64,000 bases of DNA from Lineus longissimus (lineage: Eukaryota; Nemertea; Pilidiophora; Heteronemertea; Lineidae): the NCBI RefSeq assembly GCF_910592395.1, contig NC_088311.1, forward strand, positions 10,606,501-10,670,500. Reading direction: 5' to 3'. Under the pieces are notes generated by a model. The model was not told the DNA's origin. It saw only the letters and a list, made by a program, of their open reading frames with translations, and searched no databases. A program made the translations under genes and the position numbers. How positions within the stretch are numbered: position 1 is the first letter of the stretch; each line of letters opens with the position of its first letter. Shown here in pieces: positions 36,401-48,330 of this stretch.

Positions 36401-39400
36401 TATTTACCTATTCCGACGCCGGATAATTTGTTGACATAGGGAGTGTCTAGGCGGCTTGTGTCATGACCTGCACTCTTCAAGGCTTCGCCGATCATAGTTT
36501 TGGAGAAGAGCCAAATTTCATTAATCTCAGAAGACGATGGGCTGTAAAAACAACAAAGGATGTAGTGTCAACACAGATTTCAACGTTATTAGAATTTTAA
36601 TTTGAGGATAAATTAATTTGAATGCCGTCAACTTGTAGTCAAGTTGACTCGTCAAGGGCAAATAATCAAGGGTGGCTCACCAAGGGTGGCTAATCAAGGT
36701 TTAATAAATTATCAAGGGCGACTGATCAAAAATGACTAATTAAGGGTGGCTAATCAAGGGTGGCTAATCAAGGGTGACTATTAGGATGACTAATCAAAAT
36801 TGACTAATTAAGAGTGTCTAAGTAAGGGTGACTAAGCAGCGCGACTTATCAAGATCAACTTATCAAGGGCTAATTTGGTACTAAACTTTTTTTCTTCTTC
36901 ATATTATTGTGCTTTTAAGACCTTGTCCAAATAGCAAATTTAGCTTGGGGAAAGAAATTAAGGACAATGTCCAAAGACAAAAAAATCCCTTCAGATTCAT
37001 AGGGATTTCTTTTGATGTACTGTCACAGGTTTTAAAGTAGGCTCTGCTGGTTAGATATTCAATTAGTTTTGTACTCCATCTCACCTGTTGCGTAACTTAA
37101 GCTGTTTGAATGCTGTCTCGGGAAGAAGATGGGCTGCCTCTGTCTCTCGCGTCTGGATCACCTAGACAACAAAATAACCAGCATGAAGTATAAAATCAGC
37201 CTAGTATTGGCCACTACATTTTGAGGCATTATTTTTCATAGTTTTTATAAATAAAGAACAGAGAGAAATACTGGCCAAACGTCACCATCCTGCCCACCAC
37301 AACCTCTGGGGCTCTGTGGAGGAACTCACTGGGACAGCTGACTCTGTTACTGGAAAAAACAGACTCACTGTCTAGTGTGCATCTCAAAATGCAGAAGAAG
37401 AAGAAGAAGTAGAAGCTCCCTTTCTATAGTGCCATTTTCTTGACCATCCCTTCTTACCTTGGTAACATGTTGACACAAAGCCGGAATGGCCGTGAGCTGG
37501 CTGATGAGATTTAGGTAGGCGGCCACCATGGCATGCATGATGCATTGGTGAGTAAAGGTTAAGTCGCTGTTATTGGTTGCCAGTTGCTGAAAGAAAGAAA
37601 AATATTTGTCAATGATCAGCCTCCTTGGTCCAATGTTTTTCTCCCCGCTCTTTCTCTGCTGTTCAGGATCTTCGTTCTGTCACAGTCAATGACGGGATTT
37701 TAAGACCAGCACGGGCTTATGCCACAGATTTTTAAAATTTCAAGACAGTCTATGCAGGCCAAATGATCAAAATGAAGTTGTCCAGTGAAATGATCAGCCA
37801 CAGAAGGTCAGCAGCTGGGTTATGGGGCAGCGGTGGCGCAGTGGAAGTGCATCGGCCTCAAGATCAAGAGGTCGTGGGTTCGACACCCGGCTGAGTCACT
37901 GCTGGTCTAGTTTGGGTGAGTGCCTTTCTGGATGCTTCTTGAAACCCCAGATTGATTTCTGTGGAGATCAGGGTAATAATATGAAATCCCAAAAGCGCTT
38001 TGAGCAGGGAAACCGGGAAAGCGCTATATAAGAACTCATTGTTATCATTATTACAACTGATTCAATCAAATGAGCCATAATCACACCAATGATAAGAAAC
38101 CCTTTGAACGTTTTCTGTGAGAACATTCTCGTACCTGAATCTCCAATGCGAGTTTCACCAAATCGGGGAGGATTTCATCAGAACCGGTCTCAATGCATAG
38201 CAAAGCCAACGTACAGTACAGAGCCTCAAAGTCGACCTTCTTGTTATTTTCCATGGCGGCATTCTCGTACAGATGATAGCAGAGTAACATGCCATGCTGG
38301 AATGGAAAATAATCAAGGCAATTTTTTTAAAATTTGATATTTTGTGTCAAGGAATACAGTGAACAAACAGCTCATCAGTTGTCACACCAGTGAACTTTGA
38401 GCTGCACAAACTTTTGCATTTGAAGTCTTTACTGTTCAGGATATGTAAGCTTACCAAATGATAATAGTTCGAGAAAGAAAAATGAACATTTCGCCGTCCG
38501 AATATTTACCGTACCTTTTTCATAAACATGATGTCTTGTCTTGGAGGTGATTCGATCGACAGGTCAAGCTGAGCAATGTCCTTAGGAATCCTGAAAACAG
38601 GGTAAGATTTGAGAGTTTTTATATCACATACAAGCAAGAGGAAATTTACCTTGAGTAGATATTACATCAATACTATATTTTGCCATTTCGGATTTAGATT
38701 TTGTCAGTATTATGGCAGAGAGAGGTCGCTTGATGACATCAGCTGACCTGTGGGGGTTTAGTTATCAGATCTAAGCATCTGAGCATAGAGGATATGAAGT
38801 CCAATAATAATTGTGTGACACGCAGAGATTGTGCATAACTGCTTTTCCAATTTTCCTGGACCACCAGTAATTACGAACGGTGAACCCCTCTAAGCCTTAC
38901 CTGACCGTTAGCAGCTCTCCACTGTTTTCATGTCTGTCGAGAAGTGTGTGGAGGATCTTCTGCACAATAAGCCTTATGCCGCTATCGCTGACGACAGACA
39001 TTTTGAGCAGGGGCTCCAGGAAAGCCGATGGAAATGCATTGACGAGTAACACGGTACGATATTTGGTAGCAACCTAGAAATAAACAGTATTGAGTAAAAG
39101 ACAACATGCTTTTGTGATAAGATTATTGAGTACTGTTCTCACTTGATAAGGTAGGGGGACGATTTGGGGATATTCTCAGGACAGGCCCACCACAGCACAA
39201 ATGCCATGAAACAATACTGAAATGCTAGCCTTATAATTAATTTACAAAGGGTGTTTATTTATTACCTAGGCAAGATTGCGCACCCCAAAACATAAATAAA
39301 GTGGTCTTTATCTCTTAGACTAGTGATTATGCATAACTCGACGCAAAATCTGAAATCCGACTTTTGCTGACCGTGGTGTTGATTCAAAGGGCTCAAAGGA

Positions 39401-42400
39401 GTTTAAACAGAATCCTAACTCTGATAATCAAACTAAGAGATGGTCACCTTGAGTAGTGTTTTGAGTAACATGGTTTGTAAGAGTATGTCACTACTGTTGA
39501 CCTCTGGCTCATCTTCAGTTGGCACTGGCATCTTCCCCATCACAAACATCATGATTTCGATCTTCTGATAGTCTGGCAGGTTGTTGGCGAATTCACCTGC
39601 AAGAAGGAAGACTCCATTTTAAATTTTATTGCTAAGGAAGGCGCACTCAAGTAAATGAATCGCAGGACTCAAACAGGTTTCTGCAAAAAGGGGGAAATAA
39701 GTTGATGAACTGACTTCAAACATATTGGGCCACTTGGGAGCCGGGGGAGTAAAACCGTTTAAAAAATGGTGCAGATAAAATTGGCTGCCAGCGTGTGAAC
39801 TGACTGAATTCAAGGTTCTCCAAATTGTTTATAAAGCAATAAACGGGTCTGCTTCCCCCTATTGTATCACCAATTTAGAGGTGCTGCATACTCCAAATAG
39901 GTCAGTCTCTTCAGAATTGGGAGGCAAGTACCGAGATACTGCCTGAAGACATTTTGGTGGATGGGCATTTGTGACTTTGGCCTCACCAACAGTGAAATGC
40001 ATTTCCAATTTCAGGACTGCCTACTGCATCAACAGCTTCAACTATGTAACAACCTCTCTATTCCTGTGGTTCTTCTCAAATGTTCACAATTTTTGAGCAA
40101 ATATTTTGAATAATATTCCTAAATTTGGAGACAAAATTCGACTACAAACAGTTTTAGGGCTGTGCCACAGTAGTGCAGTGGATGTTTTGAGTTGGAATGG
40201 AACTTTTTGACTTTGATATCTGGAGCGTCTGCTTACCGATTGTGTTAATGATTGCCTCCTGGAAGCGTTTCTCATCTGCAGCCTGCACGCTGTCGATGGA
40301 GATCCTCAGATGACGAAGCAGCGTGTTGAACACTTCTAGAACAGACGGACCTGAAATAGGAGGTGAGTGTGAAAACAGACCAGAGACTAACTCTACGGTA
40401 CAAGGACATGTCCAAGGGGATTATAAATTTGCCATTTGGAATTGGAAATTGTAAAATGTTATTGCACAAAAACAATTAAAGTCTATCCCCATTCCTAATG
40501 ATTATAACCCTGAGGATTTCCTACTGATAAAGCCATTACCCTGAGGATTTCCTAATGATAATGCCATTACCTTGAGGATTTCCTAATGATAATGCCATTA
40601 CCTTGAGGATTTCCTAATGATAATGCCATTACCTTGAGGATTTCCTAATGAATATGCCATTACCCTGAGGATTTCCTACTGATAAAGCCATTACCCTGAG
40701 GATTTCCTAATGATAAAGCCATTACCTTGAGGGTTTCCTAATGATTATGCCATTACCCTGAGGATTTCCTACTGATAAAGCAATTACCCTGAGGATTTCC
40801 TAATGATAAAGCCATTACCTTGAGGATTTCCTTATGATTATGCCATTACCCTGAGGATTTCCTAATGATTATGCCATTACCCTGAGGATTTCATAATGAT
40901 AGATTAATATCCCTGAGAGTTTCCTAAAGATACCGCAATTTTCCTGAGGAATTCCCAATGTTAAAGCCATTACCCTAAGGAGTTGGGGATTTCCTAATGA
41001 TATAAATATTAATCTCCAAAGGTACATTGTCTATTGTTTGTTAGCACATTCGATTAATATTTGCGACCTTACCTATTGAACCTCCTGCGGCAATGAGCAC
41101 CGTCTCCGAGAGAACATCGACAATGCTTGCCTTGATCTTGGGTTCACTCTTTGTGTGCCGATCTAAATGACTCATCAAGAATTGCACCACTAAATGACTG
41201 TAGTTCGACTGAAATATGAAGAGAAAAATTCATTACACCTTCCTATTCTGTATTACTCGGATCACACCTTTTGTTTCAGTATGACAAAAAAATATTTGTG
41301 TATGTATTTGTCTAGGCCTACATATGTGGAAGTGCACCGATTTCCACAGTTTCAATTCCAACAGTTGATTTCTTGACCAATTTGGATGAAATGCTCAGGT
41401 TATGACTTATGACGTTTTTGGTTGGAAAACTCACATCAGTGGAAACCAAACGTAAAAGCAATCTGACCAGCAGTTCAACGCAAGAAAAAGAATAAATCGA
41501 TGGGTTATGTTATGTTGTCCATTTTATGAGTAAATGGCACAGCACTCAAATATTCCTCAAAAATGGCTCAGAAAATTTAGCTTCTTTATTAGTGATGTGA
41601 TGTCCAATTATGTCAAAGCAAGTATTTAATATATACTTTCGACTTTGAAGTTTCAGATGATATACACAACATTCTGTCCAACTTCCATGATTTAGTCTGT
41701 GAATTCAACAAAATTGCGAGACCCAGTTTTCGCGTCATGGACTACAGCATGAAATATTTTCCTCGTGGTTCATACATACCTGCACAGAATACATGATCAT
41801 CCTAAAGCATTTGACAGCAAAGTCATTTGGTACCCAGAGTGAATGATTATCCAAGTGTCTATATGAAAAGAGAACTTAGTAGAATTATCTGAAGAATATA
41901 ACTTGTATAAGTATCATTGATATAACAGATGTGATATTGCCACATGATAAAGAATGTAACTTACATTATCATGTAGCTGATTTGATATTGCCAAATGAAA
42001 AATGTAACTGACATCAGTCCTGGTGACATGACTGATTTGAGACCTTATTGCCATATGCACCCTCGAGAATGAGTTCTCGAAATTGCCGAGCATCTTATCA
42101 GGCCTTCCAACTTACCGAGCAGACTGCCCTGGATAGTGCTTTTTGAGGCACGGGAGAATGGCTGCCTCACAAGAAAAACATCCAAATCGTGCAATCGTTG
42201 GTAAATTTTCTAAAATAAACTGTGGCCATCTGGTAAGATGGACAATATGTCATCATATGCACTAAATTTGGAGTTATTAACCAGCGGGTTACTCTGTGGT
42301 GCAGGCACAAAATCAATCCATCCATAATTCACAATTTGTTTGCTTTCTATTGGACAAACCAGCAGTGCATTTTTCTCTATATTTGATGTAAATCATGCTT

Positions 42401-45400
42401 GAAGAACCTAATTACCAGATAAACACAACAATACTTCGTTGAAAGACCCAACAACACAGTTTTTCTAACTTTATCAAATAAAATTTCCTCTCCCAAGACA
42501 GGCAAGCTTGGCAAACTGAAAGGCCTGATAAGATGCTCGGTAATGTAGGGAATTGATTCTCCAGGGTGATATGAAGAATGTAGCTTACATCACTACCGGT
42601 GACATAAGCTTACGAATTCGATATCGCCATATATGAAAAATGTAACATACATAAGTACTGGTGATATAACTGATTTGATATTGCCATATGAAGCCCGGCA
42701 GACTAGATCCCTGAAACAGTTCTCTGCCACCACAGCTGGCTTGTCCTCATCATGAGGGCTGTCGTGATCCTTTAAGCCACTGAAAACAGAGAAAGGGTCG
42801 GCTAGTTAGAAAATGAAATGGTCCTCAGAACATCTGCTCACATGGAGTTACTTAAAAGATGAAGAATGGTATACTATACTGCAGATGAACGATAGGATTA
42901 ACCAGATTGCAGTTGCGATGGAAAGGCAACTGTTTAGATGTTATTATCCTACAATGGCAATTGCCAGTATGACCCATACTGGGTCTAATGTTGATGTTAA
43001 CAAACTTGACATACTTCAACTGATAACTTTGGCGAGATTCTAGGCAACGATAATGTAGTCTGTTCCCACATTTAATAATAAAAGCACTATATGACCGAAA
43101 ACTGCTGACAAAAATAATGATAATAGAAATAATATCAATGATAATAAATATGACACTTATATAGCGGGAAAACTTGTTTCAGTCACTCAAAGCACTTAAC
43201 ATTATTACCCCTAGCTATAATGTAAAGTGGAACCTCCCTTAATGGACACCTCTCTAATAATGACACCCTGTCTAATGAGGACATTACTTGGTTGTCTCCA
43301 TTTAATTTGACCTCTCTAATCAGGACACCTCTCTAGTCAGGACACCTCTCTAGTCAGGACACGTCTCTATTAAGGACAATACTTGACAGTCCCAAGGGTG
43401 TCCTTAATAGAGAGGTTCTACTGCATTGGCCATTTAAGCTCCACTCTCTGGGAGTATTTATACTACAACTGCGTATGCCATTGATCTTCCTTCAGCACTC
43501 AGGGACACATCAGCTAATGTAAAAAAGATCTGAAGAAACTGAATTTGTTTCCAACTCACTTGATCTCCTGCAGATTGAATAAAAGTGACGGCACAATCTT
43601 GTCCATGTGTGTTGATTCCCAGATATTGACTTGTAAATCATCACTGACAGTTTTCCTGACTACCCCCTGCAGACCACGCAAACCAGCCACACGAATTCTG
43701 AAATGGAGTTACAAATTCAGATTACAAAACAGGTATGTATGGTTCCAAAGAGGGACAACAAATTTGCATTATTTCATGTCTGTCTTTATTTTCAAATAGA
43801 CCAAAATGTTCCCCTCGATTTCCAATTCAATTTGAAACCTAGCCACGCAGCATGCACAGTACTTCATTCTGACATCACGTCTGTAAGGCACCTTCCCCAT
43901 AGAGGTATACGGTATACTACACTATACGCGAACAATGGCTTCACAAAGGGTGCATGACCATGACACTATTGTTCGCGTATAGTATAGTATAGGGTATAGC
44001 TCTATGGGGAAGGTGCCTATACTATACGCGTGACACTATTGTTCGCGTATAGTATAGTGTAGGGTACAGCTCTATGGTGTTCGCGTATAGTATAGTATAG
44101 GGTATAGCTCTATGGAATAGGTGCCAAGGCACCTTCCCCATAGAGCTATACCCTACACTATACTATACGCGAACAATAGTTTCATGGTCATGCACCCTTT
44201 GTGAAGCCATTGTTCGCGTATACTATACGGTATACTACACTATACGCGAACAATGGCTTCATACGCGAACAATGGCTTCACAAAGGGTGCATGACCATGA
44301 AACTATTGTTCGCGTATAGTATAGTATAGGGTATAGCTCTATGGAATAGGTGCCTGCACCCTTTGTGAAGCCATTGTTCGCGTATAGTGTAGTATACCGT
44401 ATACCTCTATGGAATAGGTGCCTAAGGGATACCCTACACTACACTACACTACATCGACACACCCTAAACTATTCAGGTGATGAAACGAACTTGGCCAGTG
44501 TGACCAGTGGGTTGGTGCAATGGAAAATTTGACGACTGCTGTGGTAAGCAAGATGCCAATATTGTCACATTATCATTTCAGCAGGTATCGCCGGCAAGGT
44601 GACTAATTAGTCCAGTATATTTAGACCAAAAGGAGCTGTTGTGCGTAAGCGATGTATACAGTCAAGTTCTATGATCAATCTCTTTTGCAGGGCTTCCTGA
44701 GAGTTTGGTGGTAGACGTCTTCAAGCACACATCTACCTTTTCATTGTTGTTATGGCACATATAGCTGAAATAGGGCACAGCGAAGACAAAGAATCTTTCG
44801 CGCCCATGATAGGATGGGGTAACTTCTTCAATATGTGAAAACTTGACAAACTGTAACAGAAACACACAATGAAATATAGTTACAACATTCAACACCGACA
44901 CTTACTTTAGGCATACTTCAGAATTTTCATCCCCGTTATGGCACATTGAACTGAATTTAGAGACAAAGAAATCATAGCGCCGATGATATGAGGGCGTATC
45001 TTCTTCCACATTTGAGAACTTGACAAACTGAAATAAAATGTGGTAAAGTATAATACTAGAACACAGAAATTACTCCCAATTTAAACCCAGTGTATTGGAA
45101 CACACTGGATATGAACAATGAATCAGAATCAGATCAGAATAAATGATAAATGCGATAAATGAAACGAAAATTTGACTGTTTACAATATAGATCCCTTGTT
45201 GTAACAAAACTACTCGTCAAAACGAACTGGAAATATTGTTTCAGACATTTGAGCAAGGCCAGACAAATTTGATGACATCATTTTCTCTCACCTGGGACCG
45301 GCGACAAGAACTGTACATAAAATACCTACCGATGTTGTAGCAAGGACTTTGAGATCAGGTTCTTCACACTCTAGTAGTTTCTGCACCATTTTCAGGAAGC

Positions 45401-47547
45401 TTTCCACGAATATATTGACGCTCTGAGCATGGCAGGCCACCAGTAGCTGGTCCAGAGCTTCCATTGCAACAAACACATGACTGGAAAGCAAGCAGAAAGA
45501 GGTGGAATAAAGCAGTTTTTTTGGTGTCAACAAAATAAAAGAAATGAACGAATTGGAGAAGAAATGCTGGAAATAATCAGCCAGATCCAATGAGATATAA
45601 ATGATGATGATGAGCATGCTAGCAAACTGGAATTGAAGTTGGAGTTTGGTAATTGTCATTAATCAATTTCTCCCATTTGGATTACGGCAAACCGGAATAA
45701 TTCAAGTGCGGGTGGAATAGGCTGATACATGCCTAAAGAGTTAAATTCTAAAAAATAGCCCAAAAATATAGTGTAATGACTTTTTAAGAGACAACTGCCA
45801 ATTTTATGATAATTTTTCGTGGTGTCAGGAATCTGTGATCACAGTTTAACCTTCTTTAATTCAAAAATGTAACTTGCACATGAATCAACAACATACTACT
45901 TGTGCATGTACATAAGCCATTACTGACACAGTATTTCACCCTTCATCAATCTCAAGTCGGACTCCGAGAATAGCACGCCAGTCAGTTGCCGCAGCAGAAA
46001 TACATATTGAGCCATGAGACGTTATCATCATATAGCATCAGTGAGGGTAACCAAGGGAGATATTGAATTTTGCCACTTCTGTCATGTCAAGTTTCTAGCA
46101 GATGGCACGCTTGATAAGCCACCCACGAGATTGCAATACTGATGGCGATGCTGGACCATTGTGAGTAATCCATGAGATGTATCAAGAGGCAGCTATTTAT
46201 GTTGGTCATGATGTGAAAAATGCTGGCACAACTTTCCTTTCTATCACAAATAATGATTGATTTATTCTTTATTTATCTCGCTATTAAATTACCATAGAAA
46301 ATGGAGAAAAAAGATTAACAATTTAGTACTATAGTGGATTTCTGTATACTTATTAGACATCTGCACTACAGCTGCATTTCAATATAGACAAAAACATTTT
46401 TTTAAACAATGCCCAGGCTCACAATAATATACTACACTGCACTGCCAATAAATGTATCCATTGTGTGCCCATTGTTCAGTATCAGACAAAAAATTTATGC
46501 CGCAACTGTTCTACAGTACGTGAATACTGTAGTCTACTGATGTAATCACCACTTACCCAACTCTATGCCTGTGCACATCATGGCTAAGTTTCTTTGCAAG
46601 GTAGTCGCCGATCCGATCCAATTTCTCTGGTGAGGAAAGTGCGTAAAATGTCAACTTTTCCATGTTACTTTTTACTAAGCCATCTTGGAGGTTTGTGGGG
46701 AAGATGCTGTCAACGAGACGTTTGTAGCGTGGCTTACAGTCTGCACAACAAGCCATACACACTGAAAAGATGAAAGAAACACAGGCTATTGAAAATACGT
46801 TAACACGCAATATTTTCGTGGGCATTTTATTTTTGCAGATTCCCCGAAAATCTCAATTTGTGAAATTTAAAATCGTTAAGTAATTTTTTAAGAGGAAATA
46901 CATTCACTGTATTTTGGAATGGTTTTTTTGCCTCCCTTTGGAGTCAACAATGAATGCAATGGATACATGTGGAGTAACTTGAGAGTAAGTAGGTAGGTAT
47001 AGATTAGTTTTTGGAATTTTTCAAAGCACTGTCTGCCTGTTGAAGTCGCTCAAATTTCACCATTCCAGAGTCGAGCCGACCAAGTTTCAGCACTTTATTA
47101 TCGTTCTTTCTAAGACATCATAGATATCATATCCCTGTGTAGTGTGTCAGTGTCTCACTGTCTGTGACTGACAGTATGACAAGACAATATAGAGTTAGGC
47201 CTATAGACCCTTTTATACACGAGGCGGAGGAAGTCATTGCTGGCCGAAACAAACCTAAATATAGGCACAACGAACAACAGATCATATGGTGTGCTACCAT
47301 GTGGTGTTTTGTTTGCTGCTTGTTTGTTGTGGCCTTCAGTGGCTTCCTCCGCCCGGTGTGAGGGGTCACTGACACTGGCAGATGCATAGCTATAATATAG
47401 ATTAGATTGATAGTCTTATAATTATTGAATAGATGTCAGAACTTTTCACTCTTTTTCGCATACCAAAAAATTTCCTAAAATAACACAAAGACACGTAAGA
47501 TCGATATTCAAGCTATATGTACAAGAACAACAATACTCACTCGACAT
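24475..47547 (-). CDS. EFR3: EFR3 homologue, complete 20-exon gene
   Basis: EFR3 is a palmitoylated peripheral membrane protein that recruits TTC7, FAM126 and PI4-kinase III alpha to the plasma membrane to make PI4P. Coding exons in order: 47547-47541, 46761-46557, 45480-45330, 45027-44906, 43697-43560, 42779-42651, 41858-41780, 41208-41073, 40350-40237, 39596-39448, 39073-38901, 38590-38515, 38296-38135, 37586-37458, 37161-37085, 36541-36408, 31503-31412, 25908-25860, 25229-25120, 24645-24475. They total 2403 bases (800 residues plus stop), close to the roughly 820 of vertebrate EFR3, and phases agree throughout. Hallmarks are an N-terminal Cys cluster (MCMACCADC) for palmitoylation, RYKRLVDSIFP, MEALDQLL, FVESFLKMVQKLLE, PSYHRRYDFF, ITYETLKK and a C-terminal MQFPDLFVY. 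The start codon is in a 7-base coding exon, giving MSMCMACC. Confidence 0.95.
25270..25510. mobile_element. piggyBac-like MITE, 14-bp perfect TIR, TTAA target
   Basis: CCCTTTAACTGCCA at 25270-25283 is inverted exactly at 25497-25510, with TTAA on both sides (25266-25269, 25511-25514). Ends starting CCC plus a TTAA target are the piggyBac signature. It lies in the EFR3 intron between exons 19 and 18 and has no recognisable transposase. Confidence 0.85.
25515..25625. repeat. Short tandem repeat, ggctatgacc-type
   Basis: Seven or so degenerate copies of a ggctatgac-type motif with variable spacers lie directly beside the piggyBac-like MITE. No coding or regulatory signal is evident. Confidence 0.6.
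27832..28043. mobile_element. TTAA MITE family B, copy 1
   Basis: Ends agggataatataggcag and ctgcctatagtcccct-type sequence are inverted repeats. The right flank is TTAA and the left is ctaa, one mismatch from it. It is closely related to the copy at 29524-29742 and weakly to sequence near 51005-51190. Confidence 0.8.
29524..29742. mobile_element. TTAA MITE family B, copy 2
   Basis: Perfect TTAA flanks at 29520-29523 and 29743-29746. The body matches 27832-28043 over nearly its whole length, including the ggggtctctcacat and tacgtcgaaatgat blocks. Confidence 0.85.
30045..30357. repeat. 117-bp tandem repeat, about 2.7 copies
   Basis: Three near-identical blocks containing gggctgatgcaaagtctaaa and gctgaccagaagtctactct follow at 117-base spacing. 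Because 117 is divisible by three, a 90-codon frame stays open on the minus strand with a 39-residue repeat, but there are no splice sites that fit EFR3. Confidence 0.85.
30842..31292. mobile_element. CACCC...GGGTG TIR element, copy 1
   Basis: Ends tagtacaccctgaagaatc and gattctctagggtgtacta are inverted repeats extending about 40 bases with mismatches. The interior shares an aaaccagcagtgc block with the element at 42058-42568. No coding capacity is seen. Confidence 0.75.
33424..33510 (-). mobile_element. tRNA-like SINE head fragment
   Basis: On the minus strand a B box gggttcgattc is preceded at tRNA-like distance by an A-box-like tgggttgcgcaaagg. The 5' and 3' ends do not clearly pair into an acceptor stem, so I call it a SINE head or tRNA pseudogene. 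Confidence 0.45.
35574..35757. mobile_element. Foldback MITE family C (acctctct), copy 1
   Basis: The right end gtccttaatagagaggttctactgta inversely matches the left end and internal blocks such as acctctctattaaggacac. Other copies are at 43223-43425 and 57563-57726. Confidence 0.75.
35875..36086. mobile_element. TTAA MITE family A, copy 2
   Basis: TTAA flanks at 35871-35874 and 36087-36090. It begins aggggtatgccattcgtaat, collinear with the copy at 22917. Confidence 0.8.
36640..36875. repeat. Degenerate short tandem repeat (gggtggctaatcaa)
   Basis: About 14 diverged copies of a 14 to 18 base unit based on aagggtggctaatc lie in the EFR3 intron between exons 16 and 15. Confidence 0.8.
37817..38045 (+). 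mobile_element. tRNA-derived SINE
   Basis: The head ggggcagcggtggcgcagtgg carries an A box (tggcgcagtgg) and 40 bases later a B box (gggttcgacacc). The body is about 100 bases and the tail is gcgctatataagaactcattgttatcattatta, a common invertebrate SINE ending. It lies in the EFR3 intron between exons 14 and 13. Confidence 0.85.
39805..39945 (+). mobile_element. LINE reverse-transcriptase 3'-end remnant
   Basis: A plus-strand frame reads LQIVYKAINGSASPYCITNL followed soon by HTPNRSVSS. This pattern is characteristic of the C-terminus of non-LTR retrotransposon ORF2 proteins. It is short and ends in a stop, and lies in an EFR3 intron. Confidence 0.6.
40507..40990. repeat. 31-bp minisatellite in EFR3 intron
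   Basis: About 15 copies of a 31-base unit of the form tgaggatttcctaatgataa/tgccattaccc. Variants alternate between aatgataa, actgataa and aatgatta. The last two copies are degenerate. Confidence 0.9.
41880..42640 (-). repeat. Degenerate copies of the EFR3 exon 6 donor end
   Basis: Downstream of the true exon 6 end (42651) on the minus strand, the block TCATATGGCAATATCAAATC through the donor recurs at about 42570-42635 and three more times at about 41890-42057. Some copies keep a donor-like gtaagc or gtaagt. The two groups are separated by a transposon (42058-42568). Confidence 0.7.
42058..42568. mobile_element. CACCC...GGGTG TIR element, copy 2, with 5-bp target duplication
   Basis: Ends caccctcgagaat and attctccagggtg are inverted repeats; the match continues for about 45 bases (gagcatcttatcaggcc on one side). 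ATATG flanks both sides (42053-42057 and 42569-42573). Related to 30842-31292. Confidence 0.8.
43223..43425. mobile_element. Foldback MITE family C, copy 2
   Basis: Begins taaagtggaacctccctt and ends gtccttaatagagaggttctactgca. Internal acctctctagtcaggac is tandemly repeated. In an EFR3 intron. Confidence 0.75.
43888..44450. mobile_element. Cluster of nested palindromic MITEs
   Basis: A module bounded by ggcaccttccccatagag and its inverse contains tatacgcgaacaat and gcttcacaaagggtgcatga on both strands. Module 43888-44017 is nearly a full palindrome; broken and nested copies follow to about 44450. The cluster lies in the EFR3 intron between exons 5 and 4. Confidence 0.85.
44720..44850 (-). 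pseudogene. Second copy of EFR3 exon 4, donor lost
   Basis: After an acceptor (ctgttacag) the frame reads FVKFSHIEEVTPSYHGRERF, paralleling the true exon 4 at 45027-44906 (FVKFSNVEEDTPSYHRRYDF). The open frame is kept with a 9-base insertion, but the position homologous to the exon 4 donor reads gacgtc instead of gtaagt. An internal gtagat further up would leave the wrong phase for exon 5. It is therefore likely a recent, decaying duplicate that was once able to act as a mutually exclusive exon. Confidence 0.75.
47206..47367. mobile_element. Foldback MITE near the EFR3 start
   Basis: Arms of about 45 bases with mismatches: gaggcggaggaagtcattgc on the left and the inverse of gcttcctccgcccggtg on the right. 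It sits in EFR3 intron 1, some 180 bp downstream of exon 1. The open frames across it are artefacts of the palindrome. Confidence 0.65.
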
Positions 47548-48330
47548 CTTGAACAACAATTTAATCACGTGAACCAAGCAATTAAAGGCATAATATTTCA
47601 AAGAAATTCATGAAAATAGAGAAAGTTTGACAACCCTATTATGTTGTAGTTGTTGTTACTGCCGTAGTTGTTGTTGTCCGTTTTCAGTTAACTAATTCTA
47701 ACTAACTCCGTAGTGCCCGCAGTGAGAATAACGGTGAAATAAGTGTCTTTTATTGAATTTTAACGTGTTTAACCTCCGATTTTTCGTTATACTATCCGCC
47801 TGGCGACGTGTTAACTGTGCAGTTGACCATTTCCAAATGTTTTTTTATATGGTAAAGCATCTGTTGTTGTTTTGCAATAGTTTGGAACTTGGAATGCAGT
47901 ATGAGTAATGATTGTGTCACGCCCCCTTTGGCTTTTCCAGTCAGGACAGGGTGCCTTAACCAACATAAAAACTAAACCTTTAAACAATTTTCGTGTGCAA
48001 CTTCCAGCTGATTGGTTAAATACAGTGGGAAGACGCTGTGGAACAGCTGCTTACAAATATGGTAGGCCCAAGAGCAGACCCTAGCCTACCCTAGGTCGTG
48101 CAGTAGGCCTAGCCCCTTTTCCTTCCAGATACGTCGGTACTGGCGGTACCACCTAGCCTATAGGTCTATGCACTCGGCTGGAAACAACATTTATGAAGAC
48201 GTCGCGTCACGTGCTAAATGATGTGCTATCCCTGAGCTATTGACGGTCATGGTCTCCATGGAACAATATACGACAATTATACGTGTACCATACTCCGTCA
48301 AAGTCATTATGGCCGGGTACCTTTTTCCAG
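47548..48330. promoter_or_regulatory. Putative EFR3 upstream/promoter region
   Basis: This 780-bp gap lies between the EFR3 start codon (minus strand) and the first recognised SLC38-like exon. I see no TATA box or defined element. A poly(A)-free, transposon-poor stretch next to a start codon is the only basis for the call. No upstream transporter exons were found in it. Confidence 0.3.

Larger units (their letters stand above)
31504..36407 (-). other. EFR3 intron 16 (4.9 kb)
   Basis: No exon recognised. Contents are a poly-G run at 32138-32151, a minus-strand tRNA-like head at 33424-33510, a gttggt-rich stretch at 35015-35160, a copy of the acctctct foldback family (35574-35757) and a family A TTAA MITE (35875-36086). 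Confidence 0.6.

Noticed and set aside
47164-47361. Plus-strand open frame before the SLC38-like exons, as a possible 5' exon
   Set aside because: It spans a foldback MITE and shows no transporter similarity.
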